Part shown: one piece after another, positions 43,816 through 52,364 of the stretch
How the letters are laid out: each line of letters starts with the position of its first letter
How positions within the stretch are numbered: position 1 is the stretch's first letter
DNA from: an uncultured Eubacteriales bacterium
GTDB taxonomy: Bacteria > Bacillota > Clostridia > Oscillospirales > Acutalibacteraceae
Direction of reading: 5' to 3'
Length of the DNA stretch: 64,000 nt
Assembly: GCA_900316385.1 (NCBI GenBank)
Contig: ONCP01000003.1
Location: 62,001 to 126,000 of the forward strand
Program-made: the position numbers and the translations under genes
Notes under the pieces: model-generated
The model's input: the letters and a program-made list of their open reading frames with translations, nothing else
The model's database searches: none
What the model was told of the DNA's origin: nothing

Positions 43816-44949
43816 ATGAGAAAAAAGCTTATGCTTGCGCCCCTGGCGGTGTTCTTATGCTTTGTTTTTTTGATGACCGTGATGTTTATTGTAACTCCTA
43901 AGTCGGATTACAGCTCTCTTGAAAAGCGTTATCTTGAGGATTTCCCCGAGGCAAAGCTTAAAAGCGTTGCGGACGGAAGCTTTGAAAAAGGCTTTGAGGA
44001 CTATCTTGCCGACCATTTTCCGCTCAGAAATATGTGGGTCGGGATCAATGCCTACGCTAATCTGATCACGGGCAACAACGGTAACGACGGAGTGTATAAG
44101 TGCTCCGACAACTATCTGATAAACGAGCCTGTATCCGCAGACAACCGCGTTCCCGCGAATCTGAACGCGCTGATCGACTTCAAGAACAAAATCGATATCC
44201 CTATGACCGTTATGACGGCTCCCAGCACGGGCTACATCATGTCGGACAAGCTCCCCGCCGCTCACCGCGCTTACCGCGACGACGAAACCTTCAACTATGT
44301 CAAGCAAAGCCTTTCGGCGAACGATATAAGCTTTGTCGATCTTCGCGCCCGCTTCAAGTCATCCGCGTCGTCGGGAAATCAGCTTTATTATAAGACCGAC
44401 CATCACTGGACGACGCTCGGCGCTTATACCGCATACGACCAGCTGATGAAGTCGCTCTCTTTGACTCCCGCAAAGAAATCGGATTTTAACATCTCGTCAT
44501 ACAACGATTTCTACGGCACGACCTACTCCACCTCAGGCTTCTGGCTCAACAAGCCCGACACGATCGAGCTTTGGGAAAGCAAGAACAGCGGCGGAATGAA
44601 GGTGGAGATAACCGAAGGCGACGAAAGCAAGACCTATAACAGCCTTTATTTCAAAAATCATCTTGATGAGGACGACAAATACCCTGTTTTTCTCGACGGA
44701 AACCACGCCCTCGAGACAATCACCAACGAAAACGTGAAAAAGGGCAAGGTCATCGTCATCAAGGACAGCTTCTCCCATTGTCTTGCTCCGTTTTTGGCGG
44801 AGAATTTCAACACGGTTACGCTCGTTGACCTCAGATATTACAAAAACAGCGTTTCCGAGCTTGTCAAGTCGGGAAAGTACGATATGGCATTTGTGATTTA
44901 CGGAATAGATAATTTCGCCACCGATACAGACCTTGTGTGGCTCAGTTAA
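43816..44949 (+). CDS. DHHW-family (AlgJ/AlgX-like) acetylation partner protein
   Basis: 377 residues. One N-terminal membrane anchor (~7-27) is followed by an extracellular SGNH-like domain. The namesake motif appears as YKTDHHWTTLGAY, and IVIKDSFSHCLAPFLAE carries the DSF serine block. Such proteins receive acetyl groups from the MBOAT and transfer them to the glycan. AAGGAG precedes the ATG 22 bases after the MBOAT gene, so the two form an operon. Confidence 0.92.
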   Translation: MRKKLMLAPLAVFLCFVFLMTVMFIVTPKSDYSSLEKRYLEDFPEAKLKSVADGSFEKGFEDYLADHFPLRNMWVGINAYANLITGNNGNDGVYKCSDNYLINEPVSADNRVPANLNALIDFKNKIDIPMTVMTAPSTGYIMSDKLPAAHRAYRDDETFNYVKQSLSANDISFVDLRARFKSSASSGNQLYYKTDHHWTTLGAYTAYDQLMKSLSLTPAKKSDFNISSYNDFYGTTYSTSGFWLNKPDTIELWESKNSGGMKVEITEGDESKTYNSLYFKNHLDEDDKYPVFLDGNHALETITNENVKKGKVIVIKDSFSHCLAPFLAENFNTVTLVDLRYYKNSVSELVKSGKYDMAFVIYGIDNFATDTDLVWLS

Positions 44950-44958
44950 AATATCCAT

Positions 44959-44989
44959 CCCCCGAAGCGGACGCTTCGGGGGCATTTTT
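44959..44989 (+). terminator. Terminator of the acetylation operon
   Basis: CCCCCGAAGC / GCTTCGGGGG ten-pair stem with a GGAC loop, followed by CATTTTTG. Confidence 0.92.
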
Positions 44990-45062
44990 GTTAAGACAGC
45001 GGCGGTTATACTATCCCTTTACTATGCAAAACGCCGATTCTTATTTTTCACCCCAAACACTG

Positions 45063-45141
45063 TTGATTAACTCTCCGCAATAATAAATAAAACTAATAAT
45101 GGGGCGATTGCCTCGGAATCTTCCCGATTATGGGAGAAGAA
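45063..45141 (+). promoter_or_regulatory. Promoter and two-hairpin leader of the first CBM gene
   Basis: TTGATT at 45063-45068 with a poor -10 around 45086-45093 (AATAAA). It aligns base for base with the better promoter of the next CBM gene (46875-46903). The leader begins with hairpin GGGGC-GATT-GCCTC (45101-45114), followed by TCTTCCC/GGGAGAAGA (45119-45140) and the ribosome site. Confidence 0.5.
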
Positions 45142-45155
45142 AAGGAGTTTTGACT

Positions 45156-46733
45156 ATGAAAAAAGCAAAGAGATTTTCAGCCTTGCTGATCGCTTTTATG
45201 CTCATCGTTTCGTGCTTCAGCGGACTTAGCATATCGGCGTCGGCGGCAAGCGCAACGAAAACGGTCTGGTTCGACCCCGGCAAGGCTTCGGACGGAAGTC
45301 CCGTCTGGTTCGCGTGGACCTGGGACGGCGTAACAGACAGTTGGTCGAAGGGAACGGAATCGGGCAACTACATTACATTCGACAATATCGGCAACAAGAT
45401 GATTATCCTGAGAATGCCCAAGGGCAGTACCAAAGGCGATTGGGATACTTGCTGGAACCGTACCGATACGATCGATGTTTCCAAGTCTGACCTTGTAACC
45501 TTCAAGGCTTGGGGCAACGATAATTACTTTACTGTTACAACGGGAACCTACGCAGGCGGAGAAGTTCCCTCGAGCGCAGCTCCCGATCCCGAGCCTACAA
45601 CAAGACCCGCACCCGCAGGCGGCAACACAGCAAACGACTATTACCTCTGCGGCTATATCAACGGCGAAAACTACGGCGTAGAGGAGGATTACAAGACCCT
45701 CGGCGCTTACTACTTCACAAACGGAACGCTCAAGACCTCTTTCACAGACGTAACATGGGTCGGCGTAAAGACAGGCGACAACAAAAACTGGTACTTCTAT
45801 GACGGCGAAGAGGGCGGCATCACATGGCATCCGGGCGGAATGGGCAACAGTACCTTCGTAACAGTTGCCGATAACGACTCCACTCTTACATTTACATTCA
45901 AGCTTCTTGCCGCAAGCCCCAACACGGAAGGTCAGTATCCCGAGGCTGTTGTCTGCGAGGTCAAATCTCCCTTTGAGCCTTCAACACAGGCTCCCACGAC
46001 GCAGGCTCCTACAACACAGGCACCTGAGACACAGGCACCCACAACACAGCAGCCTGTAACGGAAGCGCCCACAACACAGGCACCCACAACACAGGCGCCC
46101 ACAACACAGCAGCCTGTAACGGAAGCTCCCACAACTCAGGCTCCGACAACACAACAGCCTGTAACGGAAGCACCTACAACACAGGCTCCCGCGACAGAGC
46201 CCGCAAAGAAGGATATCAGCGGCTGGAAGGTTGAAGGTATCAAGAATAAGACCTACACGGGCAATCTTATCAAGCAGAAATTTGACGTTGTCAGCTCCGA
46301 AGGCGAATATGCGAAGTATACCGTTGAGTACAGAAATAACAAGAAGGTCGGCACAGCCACCGTTATCATCAAGGGTAAGGGCGACTATACAGGCACCATC
46401 AAAAAGACCTTCAAGATCACAAAGGCAAATAACCCCATGACGGTCAAAGCTGTCGCCAAAACAGCATCTATTAAAACGCTCAAGAAAAAGGCGGCAACTG
46501 TCAAGGGCGCTTTGTCGGTCAAGAATAATCAGGGCGCCGTTACCTACGCCAAGGTCGCGAAGGGCTCGTCCAAGTTCCTCACGATCAACAAGAAGGGCGT
46601 AATTACTGTCAAGAAGGGTTCGACTTATAAGAAGAACCGGAAGCTCAAGATCAACGTTAAGGTAACCGCGAAGGGCAACGCTTCCTACAAGGCGGGTTCC
46701 AAGACGATTACGTTAACGATCAAGTTAAAATAA
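45156..46733 (+). CDS. Secreted CBM26-like protein with Thr/Pro linker and C-terminal wall-type domain
   Basis: 525 residues. The start is the ATG at 45156 after AAGGAG; the longer frame lacks a site. Signal peptide 1-30 (SASA-A). Residues ~35-135 form an aromatic starch-binding-like module (WFAWTWDG, ILRMPKGSTKGDW, WNRTDTIDV). Residues ~160-275 form a second module (YLCGYINGENYG, VKTGDNKNWYFYDG). Then comes an APTTQ-type repeat linker (~276-345) and a lysine-rich MBG/Ig-like C-terminal region (~351-525; KVGTATVIIKGKGDYTGT). Such C-termini are common on clostridial secreted proteins and probably hold them to the wall. It is likely a polysaccharide (starch) adhesin with no enzyme domain, and it is paralogous at the N-terminus to the next gene. 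Confidence 0.82.
   Translation: MKKAKRFSALLIAFMLIVSCFSGLSISASAASATKTVWFDPGKASDGSPVWFAWTWDGVTDSWSKGTESGNYITFDNIGNKMIILRMPKGSTKGDWDTCWNRTDTIDVSKSDLVTFKAWGNDNYFTVTTGTYAGGEVPSSAAPDPEPTTRPAPAGGNTANDYYLCGYINGENYGVEEDYKTLGAYYFTNGTLKTSFTDVTWVGVKTGDNKNWYFYDGEEGGITWHPGGMGNSTFVTVADNDSTLTFTFKLLAASPNTEGQYPEAVVCEVKSPFEPSTQAPTTQAPTTQAPETQAPTTQQPVTEAPTTQAPTTQAPTTQQPVTEAPTTQAPTTQQPVTEAPTTQAPATEPAKKDISGWKVEGIKNKTYTGNLIKQKFDVVSSEGEYAKYTVEYRNNKKVGTATVIIKGKGDYTGTIKKTFKITKANNPMTVKAVAKTASIKTLKKKAATVKGALSVKNNQGAVTYAKVAKGSSKFLTINKKGVITVKKGSTYKKNRKLKINVKVTAKGNASYKAGSKTITLTIKLK
45976..46200 (+). repeat. Tandem Thr-Gln-Ala-Pro linker repeat
   Basis: Imperfect repeats of 12-15 bases around ACAACACAGGCACCC, encoding QAPTT/QQPVTEAPTT units. 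They are likely to vary in copy number by slippage between strains. The translated stretch is an extended flexible linker. Confidence 0.8.
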
Positions 46734-46748
46734 CATTTTTTAATATGG

Positions 46749-46775
46749 AAAAGACCGCTTTGCGCGGTCTTTTTC
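46749..46775 (+). terminator. Terminator of the first CBM gene
   Basis: GACCGC / GCGGTC stem with A-run before and TTTTTC after. Confidence 0.85.
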
Positions 46776-46874
46776 GTTTGCGCAAAAAAATGTATTCATT
46801 TTGCCCTTACAAAGGCTTGTATTTTATTGTTCACTGGACAATTCGCTGATTTTTATTTTTGACGCAATTTCTTA

Positions 46875-46949
46875 TTGATTAAATTTCTGTAATATTATAT
46901 AATAATTATAACTGGGGATATGTCCCCCGAAAACCACCCGTGTTTCGGG
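46875..46949 (+). promoter_or_regulatory. Promoter and two-hairpin leader of the Sas6-like gene
   Basis: TTGATT (46875-46880), 17 bases, TATAAT (46898-46903). The transcript would begin near 46910, directly before hairpin GGGGA-TATG-TCCCC (46914-46927). A second hairpin CCGAAA/TTTCGG (46927-46948) partly shares bases with the first. Confidence 0.72.
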
Positions 46950-46971
46950 AATTGTTAAAGGAGTTTTGAAA

Positions 46972-49900
46972 ATGAAAAAAGCAAAGAAAATTTCGGCGCT
47001 GTTTATTGCCGTAATGCTTGTTATTTCGTGCTTCAGCGGACTCGGTATTTCTGCTTCGGCGACGGATACAAGCGTTTCCGCGACAGGCGCGGGAAAAACA
47101 GTATATTTTGATCCCGGCAAGGCTGCGGACGGAAACCCTGTTTGGTTCGCGTGGACCTGGGACGGCGGCGTAAGCGACAGCTGGTCAAATGGTACTCAGT
47201 CAGGCGATTATATCGTATTCAATAATATCGGCGACAAAATGATTCTTCTCAGAATGCCCACGGGCAGCACCAAGGGCGATTGGAAGAGCTGCTGGAACCG
47301 TACGGGCGATATCGATGTAAGCTCCGCAAACCTTGTAAAATTCTTAGACTGGAGCAGCAATAGTTACTTTACCTTTACCACAGGCACCTACGGCGGAAAC
47401 GAGCCCACCAGCCCCACTAATCCGACCGAACCCTCCAATCCTACAAATCCGACTAGTCCTTCAAACCCCACTACCCCCTCAAATCCCACCAATCCCACAC
47501 AGCCTTATAACCCCGACAGCCCTCTCGCGAGCTATTATCACACCAACGCTAACGGCGTAGGCGCGAAGAAGACTATCACGGTAGACGGCGATAATTCCGA
47601 TTGGGACAGCTCGATGCTCATCGCTCAGGGTACCGCAAACGACGACCCCCGCGTATATCGTCCTAACTCAATGTATGAAGTTCCGATCGACCTCTACGCT
47701 CTTTACGGCGCGTATGATGACAGCAACGTTTATCTGATGTGGGAAATGACCAACGTTCAGGATATGGTATCTCCTTTGGATGATTATCCTCTCGCTCAGG
47801 GTCACCTCTATCAGACGCAGAACCTTCCTTTCTTTATTGCCGTTGATACTGGCAAGTCCGACACGATCGGCAATAACGGAAAAACTACCACAGGCGGTAC
47901 TCTCTGGAATTCAGGTCTGACTTTCAGAAACAGCTTCAACCGAATTGTAGAGATGTCCACCAATGGCTCCAACGGTCCGTTTGTATACGGCGGCGACTCC
48001 TCGGGTCTTAACGCCGTTGAGATGAAGGGTCCCACGGACTCAGGTGTGACCTTCAAATGGGGCGAGGGCATCAAGGACAGCCACGTTTACGGTATCGACA
48101 AGGGTCACGGCACCTACAACGGACGTGTCCTCGGCGATATGACAAACGAGAACGCCGCATGGGTCGACTTTAACACCATGGGTCACGACAGCGCGCGGTA
48201 CGATTTCCACTATGAGATGTCTATCCCGCTTTCAGAGCTCGGCATTACCTCGAGCGATATCGCCTCGAACGGCATCGGCGTATGCTTGGTAGCTACATTC
48301 GGCACATCAGGTATGGACTGCTTACCTTATGACCTTTCGATGAACGATAACGCTGATAAGGAGGATACACAGACCCATCCCAACAACAGCTTTGAAAAGA
48401 GCGACGCGGACTTTGTTCAGACATCCTTCGCGCGTATCGGCAAGGGCGGCACAAATCCCACAAACCCGACCAACCCCACAACGCCTTCCAATCCCACTAA
48501 TCCCACAACCCCGTCCAACCCCACAACGCCTTCCAATCCCACCAATCCGACAGAACCCGTTTCCGACACACTTAACGCTGTCGTCAAGCTCAACGGTACC
48601 ACAGTTAAAACAACTGAGGTAACAGATAGCAAGATCACGGTCACATATCCGCTTCAGGCTGACAAGCTCATCACAGCGGGCGACATATCGCTCAGCTATG
48701 ACAGCTCCAAGCTCAAGCTCACAAGCATTGAATTCCCGAACACTACTCAGGGAAACATTACGGAATCGGAATCGATCTCCGAGAATCCCTATATGTTCAA
48801 CTTTACAGGCGCAAACACCAAGACAAAATCGGGTATTTACGACTTCAAATCATCCAAGGCGTTCGTAACCGCTACCTTCTCCGTAGTATCGGGCGCTAAG
48901 GGCAACGCTGATATCGACCTCAACATCCGGGATCTCAAGGCTCTTGAGAATGACAGCGCGACAGAGTATTATTCCGGCGGCGTGGCTTCTTCGGCTGCTT
49001 CCTCGGTAACGGCTTCGCTCAAGAACGTAACAGTTTCGGCAGGTACAACACCCTCTAACCCCACGACCCCCTCAAATCCCACTAATCCCACGACCTCTCC
49101 GAAGCTCAACGCTGTTGTTAAGTTCAACGGCGAGACAACCAAGACGATCGAGGTAACAGGCACGACCTTAACAGTCGCTTATCCGCTTCAGGCGAGCAAG
49201 CTCATCACCTGCGGTGATATGGAGCTCAGCTATGACAGCTCCAAGCTCAAGCTCACATCCTTTGATACGCCCAATATCATTGGCGGCAACATAACGCCTT
49301 CACAATCCGTTAACGAAAACCCCTACTACTTCAACTTCACTGGCGTAGTTTCTAAGACAAAGTCAGGTCTCTATGACTTTAAGACAACCAAGGATTTTGT
49401 AGTCGCAACCTTCTCCGTAGTATCGGGCGCGACAGGCAACGCTGACGTTAATCTCTATTTAAAGGAGCTTGACGCTCTCGAGAGCGAGGTAAAGACCTCT
49501 TACATCAATAACGGCAACGCAACATCGGCGGGTAACGCGCTTCTCTCTACTCTTAAGAACCCCACTGTAACACAGAGCGGCGGAACAACACCGACAACTC
49601 CTTCCAACCCCACGACTCCGTCCACCCCCACGACCCCGTCCACTCCCACAACTCCGTCCAATCCCACAACTCCCGAGCCCACAACTCAGACTCCCACGAC
49701 TCCCGAGCCCACAACTCAGGCACCCACAACTCCTCAGCCCACAACTCAGGCTCCTACCACGGTAGCTCCCACAACTCAGGCTCCCACAACACCTCAGCCC
49801 GCGACCAAGGCTCCTGCCCTCACCTTCAAGAAGAAGTCGATCAAGGCGGGCAGCAAGGTAACTCTGGCTGTTAAGAACAAGGACAGCAACAAGGTGACCT

Positions 49901-50304
49901 TCACCTCCAGCAACAAGAGGATCGCTACCGTAACCTCAAAGGGCGTTATCACAGGTCTCCAGAGAGGCTCTGTAACTATCACCGTAAAGGTAGGTTCCAA
50001 GAAGCTCACCGCGAAGGTCGTAGTTTCCAATAACCCCGTAGCCAAGATCAAGAGCAAGTCTGTATCCGCTAAAAAGACCTACACCGTAAAGAAGGGCAAA
50101 AAGCTTGCCGTTAAGCTTTACAGAAAGGTCGGAACGATCAATAACAAATACACCACCAGCAACAAGAAGATAGCGAAGGTAGTCTCCAAGGCTAACGCCA
50201 CCACCGTATATATCAAGGGTATAAAGGTCGGCAAGGCAACCATAAAGATCAAGGTGAACGGAGTAAGAACGTTTACGATCAAGGTCAAGGTAACAAAGAA
50301 ATAA
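46972..50304 (+). CDS. Sas6-like starch-binding protein: CBM26-like, CBM74-like, two cohesin-like and Big_2 domains
   Basis: 1110 residues, secreted; signal peptide ~1-32. The ATG at 46972 lies eight bases after AAGGAG. Order: CBM26-like module (~40-140; WFAWTWDG, LLRMPTGSTKGDW), Pro/Thr/Asn linker, CBM74-like module (~184-493), linker, two cohesin-like domains (~532-690 and ~711-870), linker (~871-945), two Big_2 Ig-like domains (~948-1110; ATVTSKGVITGLQRGSVTI). The CBM74-like part contains VDGDNSDWDSSMLIAQG, DPRVYRPNSMYEVPIDLYAL and YLMWEMTNVQDM, which I recall from raw-starch-binding CBM74. Sas6 of Ruminococcus bromii combines CBM26 and CBM74; here cohesin-like domains are added and no dockerin is seen. 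It would bind starch granules outside the cell and might dock enzymes (inference). Confidence 0.85.
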   Translation: MKKAKKISALFIAVMLVISCFSGLGISASATDTSVSATGAGKTVYFDPGKAADGNPVWFAWTWDGGVSDSWSNGTQSGDYIVFNNIGDKMILLRMPTGSTKGDWKSCWNRTGDIDVSSANLVKFLDWSSNSYFTFTTGTYGGNEPTSPTNPTEPSNPTNPTSPSNPTTPSNPTNPTQPYNPDSPLASYYHTNANGVGAKKTITVDGDNSDWDSSMLIAQGTANDDPRVYRPNSMYEVPIDLYALYGAYDDSNVYLMWEMTNVQDMVSPLDDYPLAQGHLYQTQNLPFFIAVDTGKSDTIGNNGKTTTGGTLWNSGLTFRNSFNRIVEMSTNGSNGPFVYGGDSSGLNAVEMKGPTDSGVTFKWGEGIKDSHVYGIDKGHGTYNGRVLGDMTNENAAWVDFNTMGHDSARYDFHYEMSIPLSELGITSSDIASNGIGVCLVATFGTSGMDCLPYDLSMNDNADKEDTQTHPNNSFEKSDADFVQTSFARIGKGGTNPTNPTNPTTPSNPTNPTTPSNPTTPSNPTNPTEPVSDTLNAVVKLNGTTVKTTEVTDSKITVTYPLQADKLITAGDISLSYDSSKLKLTSIEFPNTTQGNITESESISENPYMFNFTGANTKTKSGIYDFKSSKAFVTATFSVVSGAKGNADIDLNIRDLKALENDSATEYYSGGVASSAASSVTASLKNVTVSAGTTPSNPTTPSNPTNPTTSPKLNAVVKFNGETTKTIEVTGTTLTVAYPLQASKLITCGDMELSYDSSKLKLTSFDTPNIIGGNITPSQSVNENPYYFNFTGVVSKTKSGLYDFKTTKDFVVATFSVVSGATGNADVNLYLKELDALESEVKTSYINNGNATSAGNALLSTLKNPTVTQSGGTTPTTPSNPTTPSTPTTPSTPTTPSNPTTPEPTTQTPTTPEPTTQAPTTPQPTTQAPTTVAPTTQAPTTPQPATKAPALTFKKKSIKAGSKVTLAVKNKDSNKVTFTSSNKRIATVTSKGVITGLQRGSVTITVKVGSKKLTAKVVVSNNPVAKIKSKSVSAKKTYTVKKGKKLAVKLYRKVGTINNKYTTSNKKIAKVVSKANATTVYIKGIKVGKATIKIKVNGVRTFTIKVKVTKK
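48691..49429 (+). repeat. Internal duplication of the cohesin-like domain
   Basis: CTCAGCTATGACAGCTCCAA recurs at 48691 and 49225, and ACCTTCTCCGTAGTATCGGG at 48874 and 49408. The offset is 534 bases (178 codons) both times, so a whole linker-plus-domain unit was duplicated. Confidence 0.85.
49590..49805 (+). repeat. Pro/Thr linker repeats
   Basis: Repeats of CCNACAACTCC-type units encode PTTPSTPTTPS and PTTQAPTTPQ; shorter TNPTTPSNP stretches at 47400-47510, 48455-48555 and 49040-49100 separate other domains. All appear prone to length variation. Confidence 0.8.
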
Positions 50305-50316
50305 TTGTTTATCGCA

Positions 50317-50348
50317 ATGCCCCCGACAAATAGTCGGGGGCATTTTTC
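50317..50348 (+). terminator. Terminator of the Sas6-like gene
   Basis: ATGCCCCCGAC / GTCGGGGGCAT eleven-pair stem with an AAATA loop, followed by TTTTCT. Confidence 0.93.
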
Positions 50349-50425
50349 TACCATATTTGTACTTATTTACTGATTTTGTTCCTGTTGTGTTAGGATAGTC
50401 TGTGAAAAACAAAAACTGTCAAATA

Positions 50426-50485
50426 TTGCCTTTTTATTTCTTTTGTGATATAATAAATGTGTTGCGCGGCTGATAAAATCGCGCG
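50426..50485 (+). promoter_or_regulatory. Promoter of the LRR/C39-like gene and 5' hairpin
   Basis: TTGCCT (50426-50431), 17 bases, TATAAT (50449-50454). A GCGCG/CGCGC hairpin with an 11-base loop (50464-50484) begins right at the expected transcript start. Confidence 0.7.
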
Positions 50486-50529
50486 TTTTGATGGATTTAG
50501 AAGTACAAAAGAATTATTTAGGTGACCAG

Positions 50530-52221
50530 ATGAAGAGATTTATTTCCGTAGTGCTCGTGGCTATGATCATGACGCTCTGTATGACCGTCGCTTTTGCCGA
50601 AGAGCTTCCCGCGAACGAGACAAACTTGGTTGTCTCACAGAACGCGGATGACGGCACGGTTGAGCCTACAACCGAGGCACCGTCCGAGGAGGACACAACA
50701 GAGCCTGCCGTAGAAAACACAACAAATACGCCCGAAATCGAGGAGACCACGGAGCCTGCTTCTGCCGAAGAGTCGCAGGAGGTTACGACAGCTCCCGCTT
50801 CCACAAAGCCGACTAAGCCCACAGAGCCTGTCGTAAAAAAGATCAATGCCGTAAAAAACAGTAAGGACGGCAATTACAAGCTCCGAGTTTATTCGGACAA
50901 AAAGACATCCTTTGTTGATATCATCAAGTATATCGGCAAGGACAAAAAGCTCGGCAACCTCAAGCTCAACAAAATTGACGGGTACAAGATTCGACAGATC
51001 AGAACCAAGGCGTTCTTTGACCTGAAAAGCTTAAAGACGGTTGCTTTTACGGGCGCGAGCTTTAAGGATAAGGGCGTCAGCATTCTGAAGACAAAGGCAT
51101 TCTACAACTGCCCCAACCTTACTCAGTTTACGGTCAATTCCTCCGTGATCATTGAGAAAATGGGCGTAGGCTATGTCAACGGAAAGCCCTCGGAGAAATT
51201 CGTCAAGCTTATTTTCGACGACAAAACCGTTACCAAATACGACGTCAGCTCCAAGCTTGCCTATACGCTTAACGGCGGCTTCAAGCCGATCTACAATATT
51301 TCGGGCAACAACGATAATAACCGAACTCAGGTATTCGCGGATTTCGTTAACGGCTCCCAGTTTTTCCTTAAGCTTAACGGCAAAAGCGTCAAGGGCTGGA
51401 TCTCATCAAGACCCGACGTTCTTTCCGTTACCGACAACGGACAGGCTGTCGCCTTGAAAAAGGGAAGGACCGCCGTAACCGTAAAGGCGGGAAAACTCAC
51501 TGTAAAGCGCGTTTTCAATGTCGAAAACGATCCTTATCTTACCCAAAAGGGCAAGACCGTCAATTCCGTAAAGGTCAAGAACGGCAACAAGATTTCCGTA
51601 AGGATCAACGGCAAGGCGAAGCTTGTGGACAATGAGTTCAGCGAGAGCGAAAACGCGAAGGTCGTCTCCGAGCCCTCGGGCGATGTAATTGTGATAGAGG
51701 GCACAATGAGAGGCACAACGACCCTTACGCTCACCGTCAACGGCAAGCCCCTCAGCCTCAAGGTTCAGGTCCTCAAGAATCCGATTCCCGCGGAAACGAT
51801 GGAAAGACTTGCCGAGAACCTTGGCTCTCAGGACAACTATTATTATGACGAATCCACTGTAATGTGCAGCGCGTACTCCTATGCCTACTGCTACAAGCAG
51901 GTTACGGGAATTTACCGTACCGCGGGCAGCTTCTGGTGCCCGGGCGGCTGTACATGGGAGGGCGGAACCTACACTCACTACGGTTCCTCCAGAACAATGC
52001 TCAAGGCGATCAAGAAGTCGCTTGACAAAAACGAGTCCTGCGTGGGTCTTTTAAGCATCAACGGCGGCTCGCCTCAGCATTATGTGACCTTCTATGATTA
52101 TGACGACAAGGGCGATTCGCTCGACGATTTTAAGATTCTTGACCCGTGGGACGGCGAGCTCACGACAGGCGAGAATTACGGTTACAGCTACGGCTACCAC
52201 GTTGTAACGGTCGATACATAA
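50530..52221 (+). CDS. Secreted LRR / Big_2 / C39-like cysteine peptidase protein
   Basis: 563 residues. The ATG at 50530 follows AGGTGA; the earlier ATG in frame lacks a site. Signal peptide 1-23, Thr/Glu-rich linker (~30-100), BspA-type leucine-rich region (~115-215; IRTKAFFDLKSLKTV, LKTKAFYNCPNLTQF), Big_2-like domain (~265-345) and another Ig-like part. The C-terminal domain (~430-563) is papain-like, resembling Peptidase_C39-like proteins. Its probable triad is Cys446 (VMCSAYSYAY), His517 (PQHYVTF) and Asp538 (LDPWDG). It may process extracellular peptides or surface proteins, or cross-link; the substrate is unknown. Confidence 0.8.
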   Translation: MKRFISVVLVAMIMTLCMTVAFAEELPANETNLVVSQNADDGTVEPTTEAPSEEDTTEPAVENTTNTPEIEETTEPASAEESQEVTTAPASTKPTKPTEPVVKKINAVKNSKDGNYKLRVYSDKKTSFVDIIKYIGKDKKLGNLKLNKIDGYKIRQIRTKAFFDLKSLKTVAFTGASFKDKGVSILKTKAFYNCPNLTQFTVNSSVIIEKMGVGYVNGKPSEKFVKLIFDDKTVTKYDVSSKLAYTLNGGFKPIYNISGNNDNNRTQVFADFVNGSQFFLKLNGKSVKGWISSRPDVLSVTDNGQAVALKKGRTAVTVKAGKLTVKRVFNVENDPYLTQKGKTVNSVKVKNGNKISVRINGKAKLVDNEFSESENAKVVSEPSGDVIVIEGTMRGTTTLTLTVNGKPLSLKVQVLKNPIPAETMERLAENLGSQDNYYYDESTVMCSAYSYAYCYKQVTGIYRTAGSFWCPGGCTWEGGTYTHYGSSRTMLKAIKKSLDKNESCVGLLSINGGSPQHYVTFYDYDDKGDSLDDFKILDPWDGELTTGENYGYSYGYHVVTVDT

Positions 52222-52228
52222 TAAATTA

Positions 52229-52266
52229 CCGCCGCGTTATCACTAACGCGGCGGATTTTTCTTTTT
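52229..52266 (+). terminator. Terminator of the LRR/C39-like gene
   Basis: CCGCCGCGTT / AACGCGGCGG ten-pair stem, followed by ATTTTTCTTTTT. Confidence 0.93.
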
Positions 52267-52364
52267 GTGACGGAGGAGTCGCTTTGAGCGGCGGTCTCCG
52301 TGTTTTTATTTTTGCCGTTTCTCGGCGGGATTCGGATAAACGGGTGAATGCTTCCGCCGACGTT

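Noticed and set aside
45976..49805. CRISPR array from regular short repeats
   Set aside because: The repeats are in-frame Pro/Thr linkers inside secreted proteins, without spacers.
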